Assembly: GCA_000497835.1 (NCBI GenBank)
Contig: KI547165.1
Location: forward strand, 766,498 to 814,095
Direction of reading: 5' to 3'
Origin: a gamma proteobacterium L18
GTDB lineage: Bacteria > Pseudomonadota > Gammaproteobacteria > Pseudomonadales > Pseudomonadaceae
Length of the DNA: 47,598 bases
Made by a program: the position numbers and the translations under genes. Below are positions 8,379 to 16,935 of the stretch, one piece after another. Each line of letters begins with the position of its first letter. Positions within the stretch are counted from its first letter, which is position 1. The notes beneath the pieces were generated by a model. The model was given only the letters and a program-made list of their open reading frames with translations, was not told the origin of the DNA and did no database searches.

Positions 8379-9383
8379 ATGAAGAAAAAGGTATTCATCG
8401 ATTCGGACATGGGCTGGGACGACGTGCTGTCGATCGCCTACCTGATGAAAGACCCCGGCGTCGAGATCATCGGCCTGACGGTCACCGGCTGCGGCGAAAC
8501 CAACCTGGGCTGGGGGATGCTGATCGCCCAGCACCTGCTGGGCATCGGCGGCCACCACCACGTACCCCTGGCGCGCGGCACCGACACCCCCCTGAGCCTG
8601 AACAACGTGTTCCCGCAGCCGTTCAAAAGTGACATGAACGACATCATGGGCCTGATCGGCACCCTCAACCCGGCGCAGATGCCGCAGGTGTCAGCCAAAC
8701 CGGCCTGGGAGCTACTGCACGACACCCTCAAGGCCAGCACCGACAAGGTCACGGTGCTGTCCCTGGGCGGCTTCACCACCCTGGCCAAACTGCTGGCCCT
8801 GAAGCCAGCCGCCGCCGACCTGGCCAAGATCGAGCGCATCGTCGCCATGGCCGGCGCGGTGCATGTGGACGGCAACGTCGCCGCCCTCAACAACGCCCTG
8901 CCCGCCTGGGACCAGGGCAGCCGCTACAGCAGCAACCACTACGCCGAATGGAACGTGTTCGTTGACCCGCTGGCCACCGAGCAGGTGCTGCAATCCAAGA
9001 TCCCGGTCACCCTGGTACCGCTGGACGCCTGCAACCACGTGATCCTGGACCCCAGCTACGTCGCCACCATCACCGCCACCGACCCGGTCGCCACCCTGGT
9101 AGGCAACGTGTTCAAGAAAAAGACCGGGGACAACGCCGAAGGCAACTTGCCGGTGCCCATCTTCGACCCTTTGGCGACGCTGCTGATGACCGGGGCCGTG
9201 ACGGCCAACCGGACGTTGAGCGAGTACCTGGCGGTGGACGTCGAGCAGACCGAACAGGACAATCACTGCGGGCAGTTGCGGGTAAAGGATCACGGCTCGC
9301 GCAGGATCGACTACGTGATCGGCGTGTCCCAGGCCCAGTTCGCCCGCCAGTTCGCCGCCGTCATCAACCGCCCGCTAGCCTGA
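8379..9383 (+). CDS. Divergent nucleoside hydrolase (IunH family)
   Basis: Family members cleave the N-glycosidic bond of nucleosides using a bound calcium. The N-terminal metal motif, usually DTDPGxDD, is DSDMGWDD at residues 8-15, keeping Asp10, Asp14 and Asp15. The second family motif is VFVDPLATEQVL. Near the C-terminus the usual HDP reads FDPLATL, so the catalytic-acid His is Phe, and the substrate may be non-standard. There is no signal peptide; length (334) is normal. A GGAG site precedes ATG 8379 two bases after the fusion gene, so these are one operon. The family is certain; activity on ordinary nucleosides is not. Confidence 0.9.
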   Translation: MKKKVFIDSDMGWDDVLSIAYLMKDPGVEIIGLTVTGCGETNLGWGMLIAQHLLGIGGHHHVPLARGTDTPLSLNNVFPQPFKSDMNDIMGLIGTLNPAQMPQVSAKPAWELLHDTLKASTDKVTVLSLGGFTTLAKLLALKPAAADLAKIERIVAMAGAVHVDGNVAALNNALPAWDQGSRYSSNHYAEWNVFVDPLATEQVLQSKIPVTLVPLDACNHVILDPSYVATITATDPVATLVGNVFKKKTGDNAEGNLPVPIFDPLATLLMTGAVTANRTLSEYLAVDVEQTEQDNHCGQLRVKDHGSRRIDYVIGVSQAQFARQFAAVINRPLA

Positions 9384-9388
9384 CGCCC

Positions 9389-9480
9389 GTAGCCGCTGCC
9401 GCCAGGCTGCGCTGGGCCCCGAGTGCACTCAGGATGTCGAGTGTATGTCAGGGCCTGCGCAGCCTGGCGGCAGCGGCTAC
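9389..9480. repeat. REP family D, inverted pair
   Basis: GTAGCCGCTGCCGCCAGGCT and its complement flank a 50-base loop immediately after the nucleoside hydrolase stop. It could end the upstream operon. Confidence 0.9.
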
Positions 9481-9500
9481 ACGCCCCCTCAAGGAGCGCC

Positions 9501-9923
9501 ATGAACACCACCGTCCACCCCTGCCCACCCCCGCCCCACTCCGCCATCGCCCTGCATGCCTCCGGCGCCGACTTCGTCGACTGCCATCAGGTGCAGGTTC
9601 GCGACCCGCAGCGCACCGCCCTGCGCCATCTGCTGACGATGTTGGCCGCCACCCCGCCGTGGCTCGACAACCTGATGAAGCTGCGCAACCAACTGGTGCA
9701 AGCCGTGGGCTTGAAGGACTTGGGCAGCCTGGCGCGGGTCGACCTGGCGCGGCCGGATGAGGACTACCAGCCGGGCGATCGGGTGGGGATTTTCACGCTG
9801 CTGGCCAACAGCGAAGATGAGGTGCTGGTGGCCGACCAGGACAAGCACCTGGACGTGTTTCTGGCCGTGACGCGCCTGCCACTGACGGCGGACGGCACGC
9901 GCACCGTGGTATTGCGCCGATGA
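9501..9923 (+). CDS. DUF2867 family protein, 140 aa
   Basis: The second half matches the DUF2867 pattern: LMKLRNQLVQAVGLKDLG, then GDRVGIFTLLANSEDEVLVADQDKHLDV. Proteins of this family are uncharacterised, sometimes fused to SDR-type oxidoreductases; they are cytoplasmic with no signal or membrane segments, and the same is seen here. AAGGAG precedes ATG 9501 at good spacing. The N-terminal 15 residues are proline-rich and probably disordered. It is separated from the upstream operon by a REP pair, so it is probably transcribed on its own, and it is convergent with azlD. Confidence 0.88.
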   Translation: MNTTVHPCPPPPHSAIALHASGADFVDCHQVQVRDPQRTALRHLLTMLAATPPWLDNLMKLRNQLVQAVGLKDLGSLARVDLARPDEDYQPGDRVGIFTLLANSEDEVLVADQDKHLDVFLAVTRLPLTADGTRTVVLRR

Positions 9924-9955
9924 CCCTGCGCGGGATCAACCGGCGCTGAGCGCAG

Positions 9956-10267
9956 TTACAGCCACCAGCGCAGCAGAAAGAAGAACGCCATGCTCAGCAG
10001 CATGCTGAGCAAGGTATTGCGCGTGTACAGCACCAGTCCCACCGCCACCATCGCGCTGATCAGGTAGGGGTTGTCCCAATGCAGGTTCAACTGCTTGTCG
10101 GGCATGAACACGATCGGCCCGCAGATGGCGGTGAGCATGCCCGGCACCGCGAACCCCAGGAACTGCCGCGCGTTGCTGCTCAGGCGCACCGGCAGGCGCG
10201 GTTCCAGGAATACGTAGCGGTTGAGAAACACCAGCGCGCCCATGCCGACAATCACCAGCCAGATCAT
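9956..10267 (-). CDS. azlD: AzlD-type subunit of branched-chain amino acid exporter
   Basis: A 103-residue membrane protein with about four hydrophobic helices. It opens with MIWLVIVGMGALVFLNRYVF, the usual AzlD start, and contains the conserved PVRLSSNARQFLGF and GPIVF segments. AzlD works with AzlC to export branched-chain amino acids or their analogues across the inner membrane. Its ATG overlaps the azlC stop by four bases, giving translational coupling in the order azlC-azlD. Confidence 0.9.
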   Translation of the reverse strand: MIWLVIVGMGALVFLNRYVFLEPRLPVRLSSNARQFLGFAVPGMLTAICGPIVFMPDKQLNLHWDNPYLISAMVAVGLVLYTRNTLLSMLLSMAFFFLLRWWL

Positions 10268-10962
10268 GCCCGTGCCCCCTGCAGTTTGTTGCAGACAAAG
10301 CCGGCGCTCATGCCCGCCAAACCCGACAGCACCAGCGCCGAGCCCCAGTGCCAGTAGCTGAACAGCACGGAGCAGAACAGCGATACCGCCACGCAGACCA
10401 CGGTCGGCACGTTGCGTACCACCGGGGTAATCAGGGCAATAAAGGTCGCGGCGATGGAGAAGTCCAGGCCCAGGTGCTCGATACCGGGGATGCTGCTGCC
10501 CAGCAGAATGCCGGCCAGGGTAAACAGGTTCCAGGCCACGTAGAAGGTCAGGCCCACACCCAGGGCGTACCAGCGGCTGAAGGTCTGCTGATCGTAGCGG
10601 CTGGTCAGGGCGAACAGTTCATCGGTGAGCAGAAAGCCCAGCCCTACGCGCCAGCGCCCGGGAAGGCCGGCGATCATCGGGCGCATGCTCATGCCGTACA
10701 GCAAGTGCTGGGAGGTCAGCAGCACCGTGGTCAACAGGATCGACAGCACCCCGGCGCCGCCCTTGAGCATGCCGATGGCCACCAATTGCGCCGCGCCGGC
10801 GAAGACGATGCTGGACAGGCCTTGGCCCTGCCAGGGCGTGAGGTTGGCCTCGATGGCCATGGAACCGGCCAGCAAGCCCCAGGGCGCGGTGGCCAGGGAC
10901 AGCGGCATGATGGCAGCGGCGCCACGCAGGAAGGCGTGGCGTGGGAGTAATGTGTTGGGCAT
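10264..10962 (-). CDS. azlC: AzlC-type subunit of branched-chain amino acid exporter
   Basis: The 232-residue membrane protein has the AzlC hallmark segments: FLRGAAAIMPLSLATAPWGLLAG at the N-terminus, FAGAAQLVAIGML, LTSQHLLYGMSMRP, FLLTDELFALTSR and a final pair of helices. With AzlD it forms the export channel for branched-chain amino acids. ATG 10962 has only a weak ribosome site, but the family alignment supports this start. It is divergent from the NCS1 transporter, with a 356-base gap between them. Confidence 0.93.
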   Translation of the reverse strand: MPNTLLPRHAFLRGAAAIMPLSLATAPWGLLAGSMAIEANLTPWQGQGLSSIVFAGAAQLVAIGMLKGGAGVLSILLTTVLLTSQHLLYGMSMRPMIAGLPGRWRVGLGFLLTDELFALTSRYDQQTFSRWYALGVGLTFYVAWNLFTLAGILLGSSIPGIEHLGLDFSIAATFIALITPVVRNVPTVVCVAVSLFCSVLFSYWHWGSALVLSGLAGMSAGFVCNKLQGARA

Positions 10963-11060
10963 GTTTTTATAGGATGAGGGAAAACGGGAGAAGACTGTGG
11001 CAGAGGGGCGTGGCGCCTGTCTTGAACAATATTGCGCACATGCCTGCTTTCGTAAACGGT

Positions 11061-11137
11061 GTCGCCTGCATCGCGACCAAGGTCGGCTCCTACGCTGTCC
11101 GTGGTAGGAGCCGACCTTGGTCGCGATGCAGACAACG
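11061..11137. repeat. REP family B, inverted pair
   Basis: GTCGCCTGCATCGCGACCAA with its near-complement, in the gap between azlC and the NCS1 gene. The rest of 10963-11318 holds only the sigma-54-like promoter described separately. Confidence 0.9.
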
Positions 11138-11259
11138 CGGTTTCAGGACAGGCTGCAACAGGGGATTGATGCACCTGCATCGGGCGCGGTTGCACAAGCA
11201 GAGGGCATCGCCAGACTGTACCGAATACCTCAACACATTGTTTTTACAGAAAAACCCCT

Positions 11260-11276
11260 TTGGCACACATTCTGCC
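11260..11276 (+). promoter_or_regulatory. Candidate sigma-54 promoter of the NCS1 transporter
   Basis: TTGGCACACATTCTGCC contains the -24 GG (11262-11263) and -12 GC (11274-11275) exactly ten bases apart, as RpoN promoters require, and the TTGGCAC half matches the consensus. It lies 43 bases before the ATG. About 75-95 bases upstream, TGCACC (11168) and GGTTGCAC form a loose pair that could be an activator (NtrC-like) site; that part is weak. Confidence 0.6.
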
Positions 11277-11318
11277 TATCACCTCGTATACAAAAAACAG
11301 TTGCGAGGGACACAAGCA

Positions 11319-12764
11319 ATGTCACACCAACCTCCGGCCGGCTACAGCCCGCGCCTTTACAACCAAGACCTGGGCCCCACCCCGCAGACGTGGAGCTGGT
11401 ACAACATCTTCGCCTTCTGGATGAGTGACGTGCACAGCGTCGGCGGCTATGTGTTCGCCGCCAGCCTGTTCGCTTTGGGCCTGGCCAGTTGGCAGGTGCT
11501 GATCGCGCTGCTGGTGGGCATCTGCATTGTGCAAGTGATCGCCAACCTGGTGGCGCGGCCCAGCCAGCAGGCAGCGGTGCCCTACCCGGTGATCTGCCGG
11601 CTGGCCTTCGGGGTGTTTGGCGCGAATATCCCGGCCGTGATTCGCGGGCTGATCGCCGTGGCCTGGTACGGGGTACAGACGTACCTGGCCTCCAGCGCCC
11701 TGGTGATCGTGGTGCTGCGCTTCTTTCCGGCGCTGGCGGCGTACCAGAGTGTGACCTTCGCCGGCCTTTCGTACCTGGGCTGGTTCGGCTTTTTGTCGCT
11801 GTGGGTGGTGCAGGCGTTCGTGTTCTGGACCGGCATGGAGTCGATCCGTCGTTTCATCGACTGGGCAGGCCCTGCGGTGTACGCGGTGATGTTCGCCCTG
11901 GCCGGCTGGATCGTATGGCGCGCAGGCTGGAGCAACATCAGCTTCACCTTGGCGGAAAAAGCCGTGTCGGGCTGGGCCGCCGTGGGCCAGGTGATCATGG
12001 CCATCGCCTTGGTAGTGTCGTACTTTTCCGGACCGACGCTGAACTTCGGCGACTTCAGCCGCTATTGCCGCAGCATGGGCGACGTGCGCCGGGGCAATTT
12101 CTGGGGGCTGCCGATCAACTTCCTGGCGTTCAGCCTGGTGACCGTGGTGATCGTCTCCGGCACCCTGCCGATCTTCGGCGAGATGATCCACGACCCCATC
12201 GCCACCGTCGCCCGCATCGACAACACCACGGCAGTACTGCTGGGCGCCTTTACCTTCGTCACCGCCACGGTGGGCATCAACATCGTCGCCAACTTCGTCT
12301 CGCCGGCCTTCGATTTCGCCAACGTCGCGCCCAGCCGCATCAGCTGGCGCATGGGCGGCATGATCGCCGCCGTACTGTCGGTGTTCATCACGCCGTGGAA
12401 CCTGTTCAACAACCCCGAGGTGATTCACTACACCCTGGACGTGCTGGCCGCCTGCATTGGCCCATTGTTCGGGATTCTGCTGGTGGATTATTACCTGATC
12501 AAGCGCCAGCAGATCGACGTGGATGCGCTGTTCAATGACGGGCCCACGGGGCGTTACTGGTACAACAACGGGGTGAACTGGGTGGCGGTGCAGGCGCTGG
12601 TGGGGGCTGCCTTGGCGGGGCTGTGCTTCACGTTCATTCCGTGGTTCAAACCCATGGCCAACTTTGCCTGGTTCACCGGGTGTTTTCTGGGTGGCGGCGT
12701 GTTTTATGGGTTGAGCTTGTGGGCGCGGCGGTCGGTGCCCGTTGCGACCGCGCTGGTGCGCTAA
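11319..12764 (+). CDS. NCS1-family nucleobase/hydantoin:cation symporter
   Basis: Inner-membrane transporter of 481 residues with about 12 TMs. The N-terminus PRLYNQDLGPTPQTWSWYNIFAFWMSDVHS is the classic NCS1 opening, and SGPTLNFGDFSRYCRSM and GILLVDYYLIKRQQID are further family motifs. NCS1 proteins import cytosine, uracil, allantoin, hydantoins or thiamine precursors with Na+ or H+; the substrate cannot be told here. ATG 11319 is chosen because GCGAGGG precedes it; the frame upstream only runs through repeat DNA. The sigma-54-like promoter suggests nitrogen control, which fits a purine or pyrimidine nitrogen source. No catabolic genes are adjacent. Confidence 0.93.
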   Translation: MSHQPPAGYSPRLYNQDLGPTPQTWSWYNIFAFWMSDVHSVGGYVFAASLFALGLASWQVLIALLVGICIVQVIANLVARPSQQAAVPYPVICRLAFGVFGANIPAVIRGLIAVAWYGVQTYLASSALVIVVLRFFPALAAYQSVTFAGLSYLGWFGFLSLWVVQAFVFWTGMESIRRFIDWAGPAVYAVMFALAGWIVWRAGWSNISFTLAEKAVSGWAAVGQVIMAIALVVSYFSGPTLNFGDFSRYCRSMGDVRRGNFWGLPINFLAFSLVTVVIVSGTLPIFGEMIHDPIATVARIDNTTAVLLGAFTFVTATVGINIVANFVSPAFDFANVAPSRISWRMGGMIAAVLSVFITPWNLFNNPEVIHYTLDVLAACIGPLFGILLVDYYLIKRQQIDVDALFNDGPTGRYWYNNGVNWVAVQALVGAALAGLCFTFIPWFKPMANFAWFTGCFLGGGVFYGLSLWARRSVPVATALVR

Positions 12765-12782
12765 AAGCCTGGCTGCAGGACG

Positions 12783-12903
12783 GCGTCGTCTGCATCGCGG
12801 CCAAGGCCGGCTCCTACCCCATACGGTGTCGTCTGCACGCGACTAATCGGCGCCTACCCCGTACGGTGTAGGAGCCGGCCTTGGCCGCGATGCAGACGAC
12901 GCG
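12783..12903. repeat. REP family B, inverted pair with partial third copy
   Basis: GTCGTCTGCATCGCGGCCAA and its complement at the ends, with a degenerate extra unit between (GTCGTCTGCACGCGACTAAT). It fills most of the 270-base gap after the NCS1 gene. Confidence 0.88.
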
Positions 12904-13034
12904 TTTTCAAAACAGTTGCTGCGACGGGGCGACTGACATCACTTTGGCTAATGCCCGCTATCAACACCCTCCATTTCAATCGGCTAGGGGCGCCTTCGTA
13001 AAATGGCGCCCATACCCGAATGGAGGGCTCACCG

Positions 13035-13304
13035 ATGAAATACCTGATCGCACTCGCACTGACCCTGTTGGCCGCCTTTACCTCGTTCGCCCGCGCCGAC
13101 GACGCGGCGCCTGCGCAAGCCAGCGTGGAAGACAACGGCTACGACTACTCCCAGGACCTGGACATCGCCAAGGTGGTGCGCATGAACACCGGCCGCGGCG
13201 CCCCCTGCGGCCCGGTACAAGGCCACATGACCTACATCGACAGCAAGGGCGTGCAGCATGAGCTCAACTACACCCGCCTGGGCGGCGAGTGCGACAAGGG
13301 TTGA
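13035..13304 (+). CDS. Small periplasmic DUF2790 protein, 89 aa
   Basis: A clear Sec signal peptide (about residues 1-21, cleavage after ARA) is followed by a DUF2790 domain: YSQDLDIAKVVRM, then CGPVQGHMTYIDSKG and a terminal GGEC. The two Cys residues (about 57 and 86) could form a disulfide. DUF2790 proteins are small, numerous in Pseudomonas, and some respond to metal stress, but their function is not established. GGAGGG at 13022 gives ideal spacing to ATG 13035. The stop abuts the stop of the convergent CLC gene with no gap. Confidence 0.9.
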   Translation: MKYLIALALTLLAAFTSFARADDAAPAQASVEDNGYDYSQDLDIAKVVRMNTGRGAPCGPVQGHMTYIDSKGVQHELNYTRLGGECDKG

Positions 13305-14579
13305 TCAGCCCAGCCGGGCACACAGCCGGCTGACGCACACCGAGCCCACCACCGCCAGAATGATCGGCACCAGGAAGTCATGGTCGATGCGGGTGAACTC
13401 CACCACCAGCACAATGGCCGTCAGCGGCATGCTCATGGACGAGGACAGGAAGGCCGCTGCGCCGACGATGGCGAACGCGCCCAAGGGCACGCCCGGCCAC
13501 ACCAGGCTCCAGCCGCCGCCCAGGATCACCGCCAGCAAGGCGCCGCAGGCCAGGGCTGAGGTCAGCAGACCGCCTTCCGCGCCCGCGCGCAGGGTGCTGC
13601 TGGTGATCACCAGCTTGGCCAGCAGCAACAGCGCGGCCAGGCCGATGGTCAACTGATCGTCAAAGCCCAACTGCGCCGGGCCCTTGCCGTTGCCCAGCAC
13701 CTGCGGCAGGTAAATGGCCAGGCAACCGATCAGCGTGAAATTGAGCAATGACAGCACCGGCAGCTGCCAGCCCCGCGCCGCCCGCCCACGGGCCGCCCCC
13801 GTCAGCCTAACGAACCCGTAGGCTGCCAGCCCGAACAGCGGCCCGCACAGCACCGCCCACGTCATCAGGTCGGCGCTGACGACGAACGCTGGCACCGTGT
13901 ATTGCGCTTCCGCGCCCAGGCCTATCCAGGCCACCGAGGCACCGATGGCCGAGGTGGCCAAAGCAATGATCGCCTCACGCCAGGCGAAGCGCGCCAACAA
14001 CACTTCCAGCACGAACACCGCGCCACCCAGCGGCACGTTGTACACCGCCGCCAACCCTGCCCCGGCCCCGCAGGCAATCATCAGCCGCCGGGTGTCAGCG
14101 TCCAGGCCGCTGTAGCGCGACAGCCTGTCGGCGATCAGTGAACCCAGCTCGCGCGGCGCCACCTCACGCCCCAGCGGCGAGCCCAGGGCCACGGTGATGA
14201 TCTGCAGCAGCAGGTGCGCCAAGGTTTCCTTGCCGGGCATGCGCGCCTCGGCACTGCTGGCGGCTTTCTTGATGCTGACCAAGGGCTTGCCGTAGCGATA
14301 CAGCAGCCACCAGCCCAGCCCCGCCACCACGCCACACAGCGCCAGCGCCGCCACCCGCCGCTCGGGTGGCGCGGCGGTGACGCCAAACAGAAAGCTTTCA
14401 TGGCCCACCAGGTGGTCCTGGCTGTAGCCGTAGGCCAGGTGCTGAATGCCGTGCAGCAACAGTGCCAGCAGCATGCCGCCCAGGCCGGCACCCATGCCGG
14501 TGAACACCACCACGGCGGCCAAGGCCAGCGTGGCGCGTACGGGGGAACGAACGACGACGGGTGAATCAGGCAACGACAT
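13305..14579 (-). CDS. CLC-family chloride channel/transporter, divergent type
   Basis: The 424-residue protein has about ten TMs and no CBS domains. The CLC gating segment is GSPLGREVAPRELG, which keeps the gating Glu but replaces GREGP by GREVAP; GAGAGLAAVYNVPLGGAVFVLEVLL is the next family signature. The first selectivity motif, usually GSGIP, is not recognisable (GKPLVSIKKAA instead), so ion preference may differ from chloride. GGAG precedes ATG 14579; the frame extends 24 codons further without a ribosome site. A second, quite different CLC gene is at 33378. Confidence 0.92.
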   Translation of the reverse strand: MSLPDSPVVVRSPVRATLALAAVVVFTGMGAGLGGMLLALLLHGIQHLAYGYSQDHLVGHESFLFGVTAAPPERRVAALALCGVVAGLGWWLLYRYGKPLVSIKKAASSAEARMPGKETLAHLLLQIITVALGSPLGREVAPRELGSLIADRLSRYSGLDADTRRLMIACGAGAGLAAVYNVPLGGAVFVLEVLLARFAWREAIIALATSAIGASVAWIGLGAEAQYTVPAFVVSADLMTWAVLCGPLFGLAAYGFVRLTGAARGRAARGWQLPVLSLLNFTLIGCLAIYLPQVLGNGKGPAQLGFDDQLTIGLAALLLLAKLVITSSTLRAGAEGGLLTSALACGALLAVILGGGWSLVWPGVPLGAFAIVGAAAFLSSSMSMPLTAIVLVVEFTRIDHDFLVPIILAVVGSVCVSRLCARLG

Positions 14580-14702
14580 GCAGCGCTCCGCAGGCAATCT
14601 CTGGTAATGCTGCAGAGGGTAGCCGCCGCAGGCCTGCGCGCCTAGGGACATGCAGGCCGATTGGGAGCTGGGCGCTACAGGTTGTCCGCCACGGCGTAAG
14701 GC

Positions 14703-16421
14703 TCAGGCGAACAACAGGCGGTCCTGAATCTTGCGCGGGTCGCTGTAGTCCTCTTGCCACCAAGGCGTCGGGCCCGGCCGCTGCAGGGTCAGGGTGGTCC
14801 GCGTGCCGGCCTTGACGCTCTCCTGGGCCACGCGGAAGTGATAGTGGTCGAGCAAACGCACGGCTTCCACCATGTAAGCCACCGCCACCCGACGGTCACG
14901 AATCAGCAACAGATTTTCGCCATTGCTGCGGTCGGCGGCGTCGGCAAAGTTATACGAGCCCATGTACACCCGCGCCGTGGGCTTGTCGAAGTCGATGATC
15001 ACGAACTTGTGGTGCAGGCGCACCCCGGCGCCGCCGATCAGGCCGGTGGGCTCTGCCTGGAACGGCGCCGGGATGTTCTTGTTCAGGGCCGCGGCGTGGA
15101 GGATGGCGCTGTCGCCGCTGGGCAGCAGCACGTCCAGGCCTTCCTGCATCTGCCGGTCGGAAATGCCGTAGACAAAGACCTCGGGGTTGGCCGCCACTTG
15201 CTTGATCGCCGCCTGGATGGGCCCGCTGGTCTGGTACAGGAACGCCAGGGAGAACAGCAGGCTGGAGCCGGTAGTAGCGATGTCGCTGCCCACGCCGGCC
15301 AGCGCCGCGTTGTCCAGGGCATGGGGCGAGAACGTCACCTGCGCGTCGATGTTGTCCAGGCCCAGATCGTGCCATTGCGCGGGCGGCTGGGCGCCGAAAT
15401 CCCTGGCCGAACTGCTGGCCCAGTACTGCGCAAATGCCGCCTGGAACAGCCGCAACGCCGTCTCGCCCTGCACCACCAGGGCGTTGTTGGCCTGCACGTA
15501 CAGGCCACGCCAACTGAAGTTGGTGGAGCCGCACACCACCGTCTTGAGTGTGCTGCCGTCCAGCAGGATGACCTTGTTGTGCTGCAGGCTGGCCATGTGT
15601 TCGCGCTTGACGGTGGCGCCGGCCTGGGTCAGGCGCGTGGCCGCCAGGGTTTCAGCGGAGTCGGCGTCGCCATGGCTGCTGCTGTCGTCGATGATGATCT
15701 GCAGGCGTGCGCCCAGTTGCTCCAGGCGGCTGACGATGTTGGGTTCGTTGAGGTCATAGGCGATGACCTTGACCTGGGCCGCCGTGTCAGCCACCGCCTG
15801 GTCCAGCACCGCGAGAATCGCCTCACGCGCCTCGAAGCCCATCCATTCAAGGGCCGCTGGGGCGTTGGGGTTACTGGGCACGAAGTCCAGGCCGTCGTCG
15901 GCCTTGCGCGGCAGTAGCGTGGTCAGGTTGCGATCATCCTTGGCGTAGCGCTCCACGAACGCCTGGGACGACACGTAGCCGCGGGTGAAAGTGACATTGA
16001 GCTGGCCGGGCCAGGTGTCGCGTTGCAACTCGATGGCCGCCACCTGGGCTTCACCGTAGCTGAGCACGTCCTGGGCGTTCATGAACACCGGGGTCACGCG
16101 ATAGGTGAAGGCGCCGGCCAGCTCGGCGTTGCGCGGGAAGTGCACCCAACGAAACTTCTGGATCGGTGACAGCAGGCTTGAAAGCGCTGTGGTGGGGACG
16201 CTGCCGTCGGCGGTGGGGAACGTCAGACGGTTGTTCAAGGCGTAGAAACGATCGCCGGCCGGCTCCTTGTACTCGATGCCGAAACCGACGAAGTCGGCGG
16301 GTGGCGGCCCACTTTTCCAGTTCATGGCCAACAGCAGCATGCCTTCGCTGCGGTGCAGTTTGAGGGTGAACAGGGCGGCGTCATTGGTGCCACTGACTTG
16401 AAAGTCCCCGGGTGTGGGCAT
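14703..16421 (-). CDS. Phospholipase D-like protein with two HKD motifs
   Basis: The 572-residue protein contains two complete PLD phosphodiesterase motifs: His281-Asn-Lys283 with Asp288, followed by CGSTNFS, and His470-His-Lys472 with Asp477, followed by MGSYNFAD. Together they form the active site that makes a phosphohistidine intermediate on phospholipids, nucleic acids or other phosphodiesters. The N-terminal 150 residues (starting PTPGDFQVSGTNDAALFTLKLHR) are a separate domain of unknown role. No signal peptide is seen, so the enzyme is cytoplasmic or exported by a non-Sec route; a type VI effector is possible but no secretion genes are near. ATG 16421 has AAGGAA upstream. Monocistronic. 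Confidence 0.9.
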   Translation of the reverse strand: MPTPGDFQVSGTNDAALFTLKLHRSEGMLLLAMNWKSGPPPADFVGFGIEYKEPAGDRFYALNNRLTFPTADGSVPTTALSSLLSPIQKFRWVHFPRNAELAGAFTYRVTPVFMNAQDVLSYGEAQVAAIELQRDTWPGQLNVTFTRGYVSSQAFVERYAKDDRNLTTLLPRKADDGLDFVPSNPNAPAALEWMGFEAREAILAVLDQAVADTAAQVKVIAYDLNEPNIVSRLEQLGARLQIIIDDSSSHGDADSAETLAATRLTQAGATVKREHMASLQHNKVILLDGSTLKTVVCGSTNFSWRGLYVQANNALVVQGETALRLFQAAFAQYWASSSARDFGAQPPAQWHDLGLDNIDAQVTFSPHALDNAALAGVGSDIATTGSSLLFSLAFLYQTSGPIQAAIKQVAANPEVFVYGISDRQMQEGLDVLLPSGDSAILHAAALNKNIPAPFQAEPTGLIGGAGVRLHHKFVIIDFDKPTARVYMGSYNFADAADRSNGENLLLIRDRRVAVAYMVEAVRLLDHYHFRVAQESVKAGTRTTLTLQRPGPTPWWQEDYSDPRKIQDRLLFA

Positions 16422-16554
16422 GCGTGCGTTCCTTCGGCGGCGGTGAGGCCAGAGAGTGCCAGATCCTGCGCAGCCTGTGTATACGCCTGTCGCGGTGACT
16501 GCCTTGAAACCGCGATGCAGGCGACGCGGTGTTTCTGATCTACGGCGTCGATGC

Positions 16555-16640
16555 CATCGCGAGCAAGCTTTGCTCCCACAGTGCAAAGCCTTGCATCGAT
16601 TGCTGGCTCACCGCTGTGGGAGCAAAGCTTGCTCGCGAGA
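16555..16640. repeat. REP family C, inverted pair
   Basis: CATCGCGAGCAAGCTTTGCT and its complement. The downstream 60 bases (GAGGCCGG... CCATAGAATCTCCCACAG) recur after the family-C copy at 40385, so the repeated unit is longer than the hairpin. Confidence 0.9.
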
Positions 16641-16721
16641 GGCCGGTGCAGGTTGCCCACAACCATAGAATCTCCCACAGCGTACGCCGCACCTCTGTAG
16701 CAGCAACTGTCTTGAAACCGT

Positions 16722-16799
16722 GTCGCCTGCATCGCGACTAAAGTCGGCTCCTACGCCGTCCGCGGTAGGAGCCGGCCTTGGCCGCGATGCAGACGCCGC
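16722..16799. repeat. REP family B, inverted pair
   Basis: GTCGCCTGCATCGCGACTAA and near-complement. Together with the family-C pair it accounts for most of the 514-base gap 16422-16935; I see no gene in the rest. Confidence 0.9.
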
Positions 16800-16935
16800 C
16801 GTCCTGTAGCTGCCAAATGCTGCGTCACAGGCGGCACGGTAGATCCGACAGTATGCGGCTTCCGTGACCCGGCCTGACGGCAGCGGCTACGGGTTGGGTG
16901 TAAGCTGGCGGCTTGCCTTGACCCGGAACCCGACT

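Noticed and set aside
12783..12903. Short CRISPR-like array
   Set aside because: There are only two inverted and one partial unit, not direct repeats with regular spacers; it is a REP cluster.
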